From Manihot esculenta (taxonomy: Eukaryota; Streptophyta; Magnoliopsida; Malpighiales; Euphorbiaceae): DNA of 64,000 bases. Below are positions 32,990 to 45,101 of this stretch, in pieces. Within the stretch, counting starts at the first letter, position 1. Every line of letters begins with the position of its first letter. The notes beneath the pieces were generated by a model. That model had not been told where the DNA came from. It searched no databases and saw only the letters and a program-made list of their open reading frames with translations. The stretch is from assembly GCF_001659605.2 (NCBI RefSeq), contig NC_035170.2, positions 7,881,001 to 7,945,000 of the forward strand, written 5' to 3'. Position numbers and translations under genes: made by a program.

Positions 32990-35150
32990 TATAATACCCG
33001 GCTAGACTCCGGTATCGGAATTCATGTGTTCCGGCGGAATCTCGGATGTCGAAACTCTTTAGAAGGGTAGAAATGTATTTTTCTAAAATGTTTTCATGTG
33101 TTTTAAGGTTTTAAGTATAAAAGAAATTGAGTTTTGAAAGAAAAGTACCAAGGAAGAAAACCCAGGTTCGGCCGCCGAACCTCATGTTCGACGTCCAAAC
33201 ATGGTAGAGTTTTGGAGTCACCTTTGGCCCCCGAAGGTGGTCTGGCCAGCCACCTATAAAAGGCCCCATGTCCGAAAATGGTCGAGTTTTCTTCCCCATT
33301 TTCGGACAGAGATGAGTCCATGACCTTCCATGGTTAGTTTTGAGTTTTTCCTTCAATCTCTTCAAGTTTTAATGAGTTTTAACTTGGTTTTGAAGATTTT
33401 TGGGCTTAAGATCAAGTTTTGAAGCTTGGAGACCCGGAGCTTGATTTCTCCCTATCTTCGAGTTGGGGATCGCTTCTCCTCTCGATCTACAAGAGGTAAG
33501 CGTAGATCCTACCTTTCTTTTATGCTTTTAGCAAGTTTTGAGGGTTTGAAGGGTAATGAATGCATGATTAGAGTAGTTGTAAATGTTAGGGTCATGTGAG
33601 TTATATGAGGTCATGTGTGTTGTTATGCATGTTTAATGTGATGTTTGTTGGGGTTTAGGCTAGTTTGAGACCCCTATATGCTTGTGTACATGTTTATGCA
33701 TGTTTGGGAGAGTTGTGTATGAGTTTTGAGAGTTTGGGAGGCAAAGTGTGCATGAGAGGCTGAGTTCTGCCATTCTGGAAGAACTCAGGTTCGGCAGCCG
33801 AAGCAATGTTCAGCCGCCGAACCTGCCTGTGGTGGCATGTTTTGGCTGCCGAACCCTATCCCCGAAAGTTGGACTTTCGACTCTGGAGGGGAGTTTCGGC
33901 CGCCGAAGGTGCCATCGAAAGTGCATGAATTTCGGCTCTAGAGGGACTTTCGGCCGCCGAACCTGCCGCCGAAAGTGCCCTATTCAGCCTTCCTTTGCAT
34001 GTTTTCTATGATTGTTTTAAGGCGTTTTAGGGGGTTTTTGGGGGGATATTTAGAGTCATGTTAATGTATGTTTGGTCCCTCATTTGAGTCCACCTGTGTA
34101 GGTTCGGACTCGAGGAACCGAGGACCCCAGCAGTGAGATAGCTGCTTCAGAGTCTGTTCAGAATCAGCCTGAGGTGAGTAGAATGGATCTTTATGTTTCA
34201 AAGCAAATGAATTTCGAGCATGTTCATGCATCACGAATGCCATGATATATATATACTAGGTTGTTTGCATTAGAATTCACGAATATGTTGCATTGCATAC
34301 TATGTTGTTGATGTGGATGGATGTTGGACGACCCATTAGCCCTTGATATGATATGATGACTATGATATGATATGGAAGTCCAGGTGTGGCCTGCACTATG
34401 CCCCTGGCACAATGTAAGAGAAAGTCCGGGTGTGGCCTGCACTACGCCCCCGGCACGATTGGATATGTTATGGTATGTTATGTGTAAGAGAAAGACTAGG
34501 TGTGGCCTGCACTACGCCCCTGGCATGATTGGAATGTGTAGAAGGCTATTGGTGACAAGTCCATCCTTGATGTGATTTGTTTGTGATGTGATGCATTCCA
34601 TAAAAGCATGAATTTTAATATACTGTTTTACTATTCTGCTCACTGGGCTCTAATAGCTCACCCCTTTCCCTTAACCCCCAGATTTGCAGGTTCGGGATAG
34701 ACCAGGAAGTCAGCAAGAGTAAAAGTATGCATGTAATAGTTAGTTGTGGACATGAGAATTAATATAATGTAAATGTAAGATGTTGTAAGATATTGTATTG
34801 AGGATTAGTATTGTGCTTGACCCTAGAGTTTATGGTTAATCCCTTTTGATACATGATCTAAATGTAATATTTTATTTAATATGATGTAAACCAAGCTTGA
34901 TGTATGTGATGTTGACCCAACTAGAGCATTTGATGAGGGCTCTAGTATGGGGTTGTATGTTTAAAGTTATGGTACATGCACAGGTCAAGTTTGGTGAATG
35001 GAAAAGTTTAAGTTTTTTTATGTAAATGTATGATCATGTATGAGATTTATCAGGTATAACAGGTTGTATATTAGGCTTGCTACGAGTCCCGGTGACCTTA
35101 AGTCGATCTGGATTCTAGCACCGGTAGCGGTCCGATTTCGGGTCGTTACA
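32990..35150 (+). repeat. B3 3' LTR
   Basis: It is preceded by the polypurine tract AAGGGGGGGAGAA. The first dinucleotide is TA rather than TG. It contains palindrome clusters (about 33,165-33,975), CCTATAAAAGG at about 33,253, and subrepeats ending GGCCTGCACTA(T/C)GCCCC near 34,380-34,530. Confidence 0.88.
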
Positions 35151-35227
35151 TAGATGATGAAGTCCAAGCGTTGAGAGAGGATAAGAGGATGATTCAAAAG
35201 CAAAAACAAAAGCCAGAGAGGCAAGGA
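35151..35227 (+). pseudogene. Tat-type gypsy gag, continuation after B3
   Basis: It reads DDEVQALREDKRMIQKQKQK and then PERQG, with one strand of the TAGAT duplication at its start. It is cut at about 35,228 by the piece of family A pol. Confidence 0.65.
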
Positions 35228-36883
35228 TCACGGTTGCGAAGGAATCTCAGCTGCTCTGGCAATAGCTTCACCATAACCAAGTCACCAACTGTGAACTCCT
35301 GCGGGCGCCGGTTCTCATCTGCCCATTTCTTCATATGACTCTTAGCTTTCTCTAACTGAACGCGGGCAAGCTCCATATTTTGCCTCCACTCCTTACTGAA
35401 TCGAAATGCTTTCGGATTGCGGCCGGAATAAGGCCCATCTACATTATAAGGTGCCAACGGTTGTTGACCTGTCACAATCTCAAAATAACTTTTGTTAGTA
35501 GTAGAGCTCTATAAAGAATTAAAACAAAATTGAGCAACGTCAAGGAGGGAAACCCAATTCTTTTGGCTGGCACTAACAAAGTGCCGCAGGTACTCCTCCA
35601 ACATTCCATTAACTCTCTCTATTTGTCCGTCTATCTGAGGATGATAACTTGAGGACATTGCCAGGTTGGTGCCCAACAACTTGAACAGCTCCGACCAAAA
35701 TGACCCTGTAAATCTTGCATCACGGTCACTAACTATGCTCTTTGGGATTTTCCAGTATTTTACAACATGCTTGAAAAATACTTTAGCAGTCTCCTCTGCC
35801 GAACAATATCTTGACACAGGCACGAACGTGGCATATTTGGAAAACCTGTCGACAATCACCAAGATGTGATCAAATTCCCTTACTCGTGGAAGTCCAGTGA
35901 TAAAGTCAATGGAAACACTTTCCCATGGCCTACTCGGCACTGGTAATGGCTATAACAACCCTGTTGGTTTCTGTCTGTCCGTCTTATCCTGTTGACAAAC
36001 CAAACAAGTCTTAGTATACTCTTGGACGTCATTCGCCATTTTTGGCCAAAAGTACCCTTGCTTCAGAAGTGCTAAAGTACACTGCCACCCTGAATGGCCA
36101 GCCCACCTAGTGTCATGACATTCTTTTAATAACAAACTTCTAAGTCCCCCTGCTTTGGGAACATAAATTATGTTCCCTCTTATCATGATCAAGTCCGCTT
36201 CTAACCTGAATTGCCTAGTTTTGCCGTTGTCCACTAGTTTCCTCAAGGCCATGGCTTGGGGATCCTTTTGTAACTCTTCTCGAATCCTTTCTTTCAATGT
36301 TGACTTTGCTACATTCTGGGACAATTGAGCTATCTGCTTCAGGGTTGCTATCTCAAGTTTTCTGCTTAAAGCATCGGCCACCCTATTAGAACTTCCCAGG
36401 TTGTACACAAACTGGAAATTAAACTCAGATAAACATTCGTGCCACCTTGCTTGCTTAGGTGTTAATCTCGGCTGAGAAAAGAAATGGCTAACACCCGTGT
36501 TGTCTGTCTTGACTACAAACTTCGACCCTAGTAAGTAATGTCTCCACGTTCTTAGACAATAAATCACTGCTAACAACTCCTTCTCTTGAGCTGGGTATCG
36601 AACTTCCACCTCCTTCAACTTTCGGCTCTCAAATGCTACCGGATGTCCTTCTTGCATGAGTACTCCCCCTAGTGCCATGTTGGAAGCATCTGTCTGCACC
36701 TCAAAAGGTTTGCTCATGTCGGGAAGAGCTAATACTGGTTCGGCCATCATCGCGTTTTTCACCTCATCAAAAGCTGCTTGGCACTCGTTCGTCCACTGCC
36801 ACTTGTTTCCCTTCTTTAGGAGCTCTGTGAGGGGGTACACCTTTTGGGAATATGCTTTCACAAATCGCCTGTAATAGTTTGCC
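35228..36883 (-). pseudogene. LTR-less fragment of family A pol (RT end, RNase H, integrase)
   Basis: On the minus strand it runs from [20 protein letters not shown] through RNase H ([15 protein letters not shown]), the integrase zinc region and core (VSDRDARFTGSFWSELF), and ends at LPEQLRFLRNRD. Stops at about 35,950 and 35,510 replace Gln codons. Both ends are abrupt: no LTR, primer site or chromodomain. It keeps Trp in AGHSGWQ and KYWKIPKS, where the 22.8-29.0 kb copy has stops or changes. Confidence 0.85.
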
Positions 36884-37428
36884 AAGGGAGCTCCTCGCAC
36901 TGTAACTGGATCTCCTGAAGAAGGTGCCGAGCCAGCAGAGAATGATGAGCTCGAGGGGAGCGATCTCAGGCCTCGAGGGGAGGATGCAGAGCCTCCAGGA
37001 GGGAAAATTGTACCACTTGTAGATAGTAGTATAGGTAGTGAAGCTCCTAGGCATGTAAGTCCTTTAAGGATGATTTTTCCTCCAATAGTTGTAGATTACT
37101 AGAATAGGTTGTAATTTTTATTTTTCTTTAATGAAATTTAACTTCTTCTTGCATTTATATTTGAGCTATTTCCACTGTTATTTATTTTTCTGTCCTTATT
37201 AAATTACCCAATCTGCTAAAAGTCTAATTGACTTAATCCATTCAAGGCCTACTTGGCTTAATCTGTCAATATACTAAGGATAAAACTATTAATTCATGTG
37301 CTCAATAATTTTTCTAAGGAACCAACTATACTACTTGTTTTATTTCTCGCCCTTGTTAACTTATCAATAATGCAAGCCCGGACGTATAATTTTTGTATAA
37401 TCACAGTAAGTAAGGTAATGTACCTTCT
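36884..37428 (+). other. Unassigned stretch with a short acidic open frame and AT-rich tail
   Basis: An open frame at 36,884-37,099 reads [20 protein letters not shown] and ends IVVDY then stop. It is followed by AT-rich sequence with a 3'-UTR look (CTTTAATGAAATTTAACTTC). It has no start codon of its own. It may be a 3' part of the Tat-type element begun at 20,040, or captured sequence. I do not recognise the product. Confidence 0.35.
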
Positions 37429-39733
37429 TGTAACGACTCGAAAATCGGACCGTTACCGGCGCTAGGATCCGGGTCGACTTAAGGCTGCCGGGACCCGTAG
37501 CAAGCCTAACATAAAACCTGTGAACCTGTATAATCCCATACATGATCAACAATATGCATAAAAATTAAAACTTTTCTTTTCATAAAGATCAACCAAACTC
37601 AACCTGTGCATAAACACAAACATAACTTTGATCCCTCTGTGGGATCTCATCTGTGCCCTCAAAGGGTAACCTAACCTGTGTTGAGCTGGTTTACATAAAC
37701 ATCATCAAAATCTCTAAGATCATGTATAAAAGGGATACAACATTCTATGGTCAAGCACACACTAACATCCATAAAACTCATTACATAACTATACTGTACT
37801 TTTACATTACAATTTGATCATGTCCATTGCTAGCTATTACATAAACATGACTTCTTTACTCTATCCGGACTCCCGCACTATACTGTACCTGCAAGCCTGG
37901 GGGTAAAGGGAGAGGGGTGAGCTAAAAGCCCAGTGAGTAGAGCTATTAAAACACATTAACACTATGCTCTATGAAATGCATCATAACACAAACAATTCAC
38001 ATAAGGGTTGGGTGAACTCGTCGCCAATTAGTCCAAGTTAACTCTGTGCCAGGCCTGTAGAATGGGGTCCTGGTCTTTCCTTACTCTGTGCCAGGCCTGT
38101 AGACTGGGGCCTGGTCTTTCCTGTCAGAACATACATTACTTACCATTTTCCCAGGGCCTCCTCTGGGCTCCTGGTCTTCAAGTCCCATAACCGTGCTAGA
38201 CCATAGGATGGGATCCTGGTCTTTACTTACTCTGTGCCAGGCCTGTAGACTGGGGCCTGGTCTTTCTTACTCTGTGCCAGGCCTGTAGCATGGGGCCTGG
38301 TCTTCCTGTCATGGACTAACTGGGTCATCCGACATTCACCCACAACAACAACAATTTATGCAATGCGGCATATTCGTGAAAACTAATGCAATCACCCTAT
38401 TGCATAATCATGATGCATGAAACATGATAAAGCAGTTAATTTAAAAGATTAAGTTTTAGTTCCACTCACCTCTGGCTGACTCTGATAACACCGAAGCAGC
38501 TGAACTCACTGCTGGGGTCCTCGGTTCCTCGGGTCCGGACCTACACAGGTGGACTCAAATGAGGGACCAAACATACCTGAACATAACTCTAAACTACTCC
38601 CCAAAAACCCCCTAAAACATCCTGAAAACATCATATAAAAACATGTAAGAAATGGCTGAACAGGGCACTTTCGACGGCACCTTCGGCGGCCGAAAGTCCT
38701 GGACAGATCCGAAAGTCAGGCACTTTCGGCGGCACTTTCGGCGGCCGAAAGTCCCAGACAGAGACGAAAGTCTCTTTTCGGGGGCAACTTCGGCAGCCGA
38801 ATGCTGCCTCCACAAAGGGGGTTCGGCAGCCGAAACTCCCTTCGGCTGCCGAACCTGGTTTCTGCCAAAGGGCAGAAACTTGGTTCAAACGAACCTCTTG
38901 CCTCCCAAAACCTCCAATCATGCATACATCTCAACCATCACATGCATACAAGTTCCTAGGGGCCTCAAAACATCAAATACCCCAACTACAACACTTCAAA
39001 TACACATAATCAACACACATTGCTCAAATCATCAATGTAACCCATAAACTCAACATATACCCTAACATGCATTTCTACCCATAGATCTTGCATAAAACTT
39101 ATTTAGAACACATAAGGAGCTTAAGATCGGCTCTTACCTCTTGAAGATCGAGAGGGAGACGACCTAAACTTGGAGATCCACGAAAATGAGCTCCTGAGTT
39201 CCCAAAGCTCCAAAACTTGGTTTAAATGCTCAAAACTTGCAATGTGAGTTTAAAACTTAAGAAAAATGGAAGAGATTTGGAAGAAGAACACAAGAGTTGC
39301 AAAGGGAAGGTCGGAAGCTTGCTGTGGCCGAAAATGGGATAAAACTCACCCATTTTGGCTAAGTGCCCCTTTTATAGGTGGCTGGCCAGGCCACGTTCGG
39401 GGGCCGAATGCGCTCCCGCATCCATGCAATGTTCGGCGGCCGAACTTGACTTTCGGCGGCCGAACCTGGACTTCCCTAACTCATGCTTTCGGGGGCCTAA
39501 CGTGCCTCCAAAACGCATGCATGTTCGGCGGCCGAACTTGGCTTTCGGCGGCCGAACCTGGGTTTTCCTCCAAGGATTCTTCATGCAAAAACTCATTTAA
39601 TTTCATACTTAAAACCATTAAAAACATGAAAACATTTTACAAAAACATGATTCTACCCTTCTAGAGATCTCCGACATTCGAGATTCCACCGGACGGTAGG
39701 AATTCCGATACCGGAGTCTAGCCGGGTATTACA
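37429..39733 (-). repeat. B1 3' LTR
   Basis: It is 2,305 bp. The minus strand starts TGTAATACCCGGCTAGAC and ends GAGTCGTTACA. It contains about nine TTCGGC-N-GCCGAA palindromes in two clusters (38,680-38,850 and 39,430-39,560), the TATA-like CTATAAAAGG (minus strand, about 39,368) between them, and CTCTGTGCCAGGCCTGTAG subrepeats at 38,040-38,300. Confidence 0.93.
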
Positions 39734-39833
39734 TTCTCCCCCCCTTAAGAACATTCGTCCCCGAATGTTCCTCAACTAGTACATGCATAGCAATCAACAT
39801 AACATACATACATAAACACATAAAGATCTAACC

Positions 39834-42800
39834 TTAAAAGAGATGGGGATATTGCTGGAGCATGGACTCCCGTGTCTCCCAAGTACATTCTTCCATATTG
39901 TGGTGGTTCCAAAGGACTTTCACCATCGAGATTTCCTTGTTCCTTAGCTTTCTGATCTGGGTGTCTAGGATCCGTACTGGCTGCTCAACATAGGTGAGAT
40001 CCTCTTGGATCTCCACATCTGGTTCACTAAGAACCTTGCCCGGATCTGACACGAACTTCCTCAACATAGAAACATGGAAAACCGGATGGATTCTCTCCAT
40101 TGAAGCAGGTAAATCCAGCTTGTACGATACATTCCCAATCTTTTGCAAGACTTCAAAGGGTCCGATGTACCGCGGAGCCAGCTTACCCTTCTTCCCGAAC
40201 CGAACCACTCCTTTCATTGGAGACACCTTAAGCAATACCAGATCCCCCTCCTGAAACTCTACTAGTCTTCTGCGGATGTCTGCATAACTCTTCTGTCTGC
40301 TCGCAGCCGTCTTGATTCTTTCTCTGATTAAGGGTACCACCCTGCTGGTGATCTCTACTAGTTCAGGCCCTGCCAAGGCCTTTTCTCCAACTTCCTCCCA
40401 GCAAACAGGTGACCTGCACTTCCTTCCATATAAAGCTTCGTATGGAGCCATCCCAATGCTAGCATGATGGCTGTTATTGTAGGCAAACTCCACCAAAGGT
40501 AGATGTTGCCTCCAAGAACCGCCAAAGTCCAGCACACACATTCTCAGCATATCTTCTATGGTCTGGATGGTCCTCTCTGACTGTCCGTCTGTCTGTGGAT
40601 GGAAGGCAGTGCTGAAATCCAACCTAGTACCCATGGCATCCTGCAGACTCCGCCAAAACCTGGAGGTGAACTGGGGTCCTCTATCTGACACAATAGAAAC
40701 AGGAACCCCATGCAGTTTGACTATCTCATCAACGTACACCTGCGCCAACTTGTCCACAGAATAGCCACTCCTGACAGGGATGAAGTGAGCAGATTTGGTG
40801 AGTCTGTCCACAATCACCCATATGGAGTCCAATCTGTTGGACGTCGCCGGTAACCCCACTACGAAGTCCATAGCTATATTCTCCCATTTCCACTCTGGAA
40901 TAGGTAGCGGGTTAAGCATTCAAGCCGGCTTCTGATGTTCCAGCTTCACCCTCTGACACACTTCGCAGGCTGACACAAACTGTGCCACTTCTTTCTTCAT
41001 AGCTGGCCACCAATAAACCTTTTTCAGATCTTGATACATCTTGGTGGCTCCGGGGTGAACGCTGTATCTCGCATTATGAGCCTCTCTCATAATGTCTCCT
41101 TTTAGCCCTATGTCATCTGGTACACACAATCGACTCCCATAGCGGAGGATCCCCTTACTGTCAAATCTGAACTCACTATCTTTGCCTGACTGAACAGTCC
41201 TGGCAATCTTCACTAACTCTGGGTCCTCATGCTGTTTCTGAGCCACTTGCTCCAGAAACACAGGTGTCACTTTCATCTGAGCAACTAAGGCGCCTGTACC
41301 AGACAACTCCAACTGTAGACCTTCCTCAATGAGCTTGTAAAACTCCTTCACCACTGGTCTTCTCTCTGCCGTGATGTGGGATAGACTGCCTAGTGACTTC
41401 CGGCTTAGGGCGTCTGCCACAACATTCGCCTTACCCGGATGATACTGAATCTTGCAATCATAGTCACTTAGCAGCTCCACCCATCTCCTCTGTCTCAAGT
41501 TCAAATCTCTTTGACTCAGGATGTACTGTAGGCTCTTATGGTCTGTGAAGATCTCACATTTTACCCCATAGAGGTAGTGCCTCCACATCTTGAGTGCAAA
41601 GATTACTGCTGCCATCTCAAGGTCATGTGTGGGGTAATTCAACTCATGCTTCTTTAGCTGCCTCGAAGCATAAGCGATCACCCTCTCATTCTGCATAAGC
41701 ACACAACCCAATCCCACTCGGGACGCATCACAAAAGACTGTAAAGTCCTCATCACTAGATGGCAAAGCTAAAACTGGTGCTGAAGTCAACCTCTTCTTAA
41801 GCTCTTCAAAACTCTCCTCGCACTGGTCGGTCCACAGAAACTTTTGATTCTTCCTGGTTAGTCTGGTCAGAGGAGCTGCTATCTTTGAGAAGTCCTGAAC
41901 GAACCTCCTGTAGTAACCTGCCAAACCCAAGAAACTCCTGATCTCTGTCACTGAAGTGGGTCTAGGCCAGTTAGCCACAGTTTCTGTCTTCTTGGGGTCT
42001 ACCTCTATACCATTCTCTGACACTACATGCCCCAAGAACGAAATGCTCCTTAGCCAGAACTCACACTTGGAGAACTTGGCATACAAGCCATGTTCCCTCA
42101 AGGTCTGCAAAACCAACCGCAGATGATGGGCATGCTCCTCTGCATTCCTGGAATACACTAAGATATCATCTATGAAGACAATAACAAAGTGGTCCAGGTA
42201 CTGGCTAAACACTCTGTTCATGAGATCCATGAATGCTGCAGGGGCATTAGTTAACCCGAACGGCATCACAAGGAACTCAAAATGCCCATATCTGGTCCTG
42301 AAAGCCGTCTTTGGCACATCCTCTTCCCTGATCCTCAATTGATGGTACCCCGATCTCAGATCTATTTTGGAGAAACAACCCGCTCCTGCTAGCTGGTCGA
42401 ATAGATCGTCGATCCTTGGCAATGGGTACTTGTTCTTAGTAGTGACTTTGTTCAACTGTCTGTAGTCGATACAAAGTCTAAGGGATCCATCCTTCTTTCT
42501 CACAAACAAAACCGGAGCACCCCAGGGTGAGGTACTCGGTCGGATGAAGCCCTTGTCTACCAGCTCCTGCAACTGCTCCTTCAACTCTTTCAATTCTGCT
42601 GGCGCCATCCTGTAGGGAGGGATAGAGATCGGTCGGGTTCCAGACATCAGTTCTATCTCGAACTCTATCTCCCTAGCAGGTGGTAAACCTGGCAGTTCGT
42701 CTGGGAACACATCTGCGAACTCTCTCACCACTGGCACTGAGGCGGGATCTCTAACCTGACTGCTAAGCTCTCTCACATGAGCCAAATACCCCTGACATCC

Positions 42801-44828
42801 CTTCCTAAGCAACCTACGAGCCTGAAGAGCTGAGATCATACCTCTAGGTGTACCCCTCCTGTCTCCTCTGAAGACGACCTCTGATCCATCCTGACCTCTG
42901 AACCTGACTACCTTGTCCCTGCAGTCCAAGGTAGCACCATGGGTAGATAACCAGTCCATCCCTAGAATGACGTCAAAGTCTGTCAAATCTAGAACCACTA
43001 GGTCGGCGGACATGCATCTCCCCTCAACAAAAACTGGACTACACTGACAGACTGACTCTGCCACTGATGGATCACACTTGGGTCCACTGACCCAGAGAGG
43101 ACACTCTAACCCAGAAGTCATCAATCCCAACCTCTGAACGACTCTCGGAGCAATAAAAGAATGAGATGCACCAGGATCCATCAAGGCATACACATCTGAA
43201 CAACCAATAATTAAGTTACCTGCCACCACGGTGTTAGATGCATCTGCCTCCTGCTGTGTCATTGTGAAGATCCGTGCTGGAGCTGATGGACCTTCACCTC
43301 TGAAACCCGCTGAAGAAGAGGCTGCTCCTCTCCCTCTGCCTCTGCCACTGGCCTGAGTCATGGCTGGAGCTGCTGGCTGTGCTACACTGCCTGAAGCTGT
43401 CTGCTGGGACTGAGCCATTGGGGCCGCTCTTGGACAGTCTCGAGCTATATGCCCCTCCTGACCACATCTGAAACAGGCGTTCGTCCCAAACCGACATACT
43501 CCCTTGTGTGGTCTACCACACCTTGCACAATTTGGAATATCCGCACCAGAGCTTGAGCCACTCCCAAATCCCAGACTAGACTTGACTTTACTCCAGAACT
43601 TGTTCTTTTTACCCTTGGGCTTACTCCATCTTTTACTGCCTGAAGCTGTTGCACTCAAGGTAGAGGGATCTAACCTTCCCCCACCCGGAGTTTTAGAACC
43701 AGAAGCTTGTGCCACCGTCTGCTTAACTGTCCCCTGAATGATGGCACTAGCCTCCATTCTCCTAGCCATGTCTACTATGGCATGAAAACTCTCTCTATCT
43801 GCTGACTGTACCAAGGAGGAATACCTGGGATGGAGCTTCATGATATACCTCCTCGACTTCTTCTGGTCTGTGCTAAGGTCCTGCCCAGCAAATGGCAGCA
43901 ACTCCATAAACCTGTCAGTATATTCGTCTACACTCATGTCATCAGTTTGCCTCAACTGCTCGAATTCTATCATCTTCAATTCCCTTGAACTATCAGGGAA
44001 AGCCCACCCTGCAAATTCATTAGCAAACTCCTCCCAAGTCATGCTGTCCACTCTCGGGTTCACATAATTTTTGAACCACTCTCGTGCCTTCTTGCACTTA
44101 AGCATGAACCCGGCCATTTGAATGGCTCTACTATCATCAGCCCCAATCTCATCTGTAATTGCCTTGACCCGCTCCAAGTACACGAACGGATCATCACCGG
44201 TTTCGAACTGGGGAGCACCCAGCTTCATATAGTCTGTCATCTTGACCTTGCTCCCACTGGCTGAGCTAGATCTAGGAGGTTGAGCAACTGGGGCTGCTGG
44301 TTCTGCAGGTGGTGGAGGTGGTGCAATATTTTCTGAGGTAGGGTTTTCTGGATTTGGATAGTAGGGTGGAGGTGGATACATTGGGTACTGAGAGTACGGT
44401 GGGTAGTATGGTGGGTATGGCATCTGTGTGGGATAAGGGGTGAAACTAGGGTAATCCGATGTACCTCCCATCGAATACCCGGGATGTTGTGAGAGATGTG
44501 GGTAGGGAGGTGGCTGTACAAATCCCGAGGCCTGAGTGCCTCCTTGGGACTCTCCCATTCCTTCTTCTGACATATTGACTCCCAAACTGCCATCCCTCCT
44601 CTGTTCTACGTCCATATCATCCCCCATATCCTCTGACGCTCCTCCCTGAACTGTTCCTCTGACTGATCTGCTCCTACCCAGATCCAGAGACCTTCTAGGG
44701 TCTCTTGCTACTCTGTCCCTGTTGGACCTGCTAGACATTGCCCTAGGCAATGCTGGAGGACGGGCGCTCATGCCCTCATCCTCAGGTGGTACTCCAGTCA
44801 ATCTTGCTGATCGACGAGTTCCCCTCAT
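39834..44828 (-). CDS. B1 gag-pol polyprotein, intact except for one in-frame TGA
   Basis: The start is ATG 44,828 ([16 protein letters not shown]), shared by all B copies; the TTG upstream at 44,861 is not needed. Approximate residues: Arg-rich N-terminus 1-60; Pro/Tyr-rich stretch 120-175; gag core 200-300; zinc knuckle [15 protein letters not shown] near 450; protease [12 protein letters not shown] near 550; RT with FIDDILVYS near 880; RNase H with [14 protein letters not shown] near 1030; integrase zinc region near 1250-1295. A TGA at 40,922-40,920 interrupts the frame after HQKPA, where sister copies have Gly (GGA). The same frame reopens at once and encodes the integrase core ([26 protein letters not shown]) and a Tekay-type C-terminus ending QQYPHLF. 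Apart from this base change nothing is broken. Without readthrough the element lacks an active integrase. Confidence 0.92.
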
Positions 44829-45085
44829 CCTGTTTTCTGAAAAACAGTACACATAGCACAAACATTAACATCATATGGTTCATGTGGGCACACATGAACC
44901 CGCATCACATACATCACATATCATAGCATATCATTAATGCACATGCATATAATCATGGCATTTCACATCATCATGCAAGACAGGACTCCACATCCTATCC
45001 TAGTGGACATGATCTTTTCCTATTGTGCTTGACCTTCTATAACATCTATGAGCCCGACACTCTAGGTCCGACCATATGAACCTAG

Positions 45086-45098
45086 GGCTTTGATACCA
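45086..45098 (-). other. B1 primer binding site
   Basis: The minus strand reads TGGTATCAAAGCC, one base off the usual initiator tRNA-Met site (TGGTATCAGAGCC seen in family A and B2). Confidence 0.8.
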
Positions 45099-45101
45099 TT
45101 C

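Larger units (their letters stand above)
21540..35150 (+). mobile_element. Ty3/gypsy long-LTR chromovirus, Tekay-like (family B, copy B3), interrupted by family A
   Basis: The ends are TGTAATATCC at 21,540 and GGTCGTTACA at 35,150, with a perfect 5-bp duplication TAGAT (21,535-21,539 and 35,151-35,155). The 5' LTR stops at 22,758, where family A enters. The internal region resumes at 29,041 and the 3' LTR is 32,990-35,150 (2,161 bp). The missing part of the 5' LTR (about 0.9 kb) and the primer site are gone. Confidence 0.88.
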
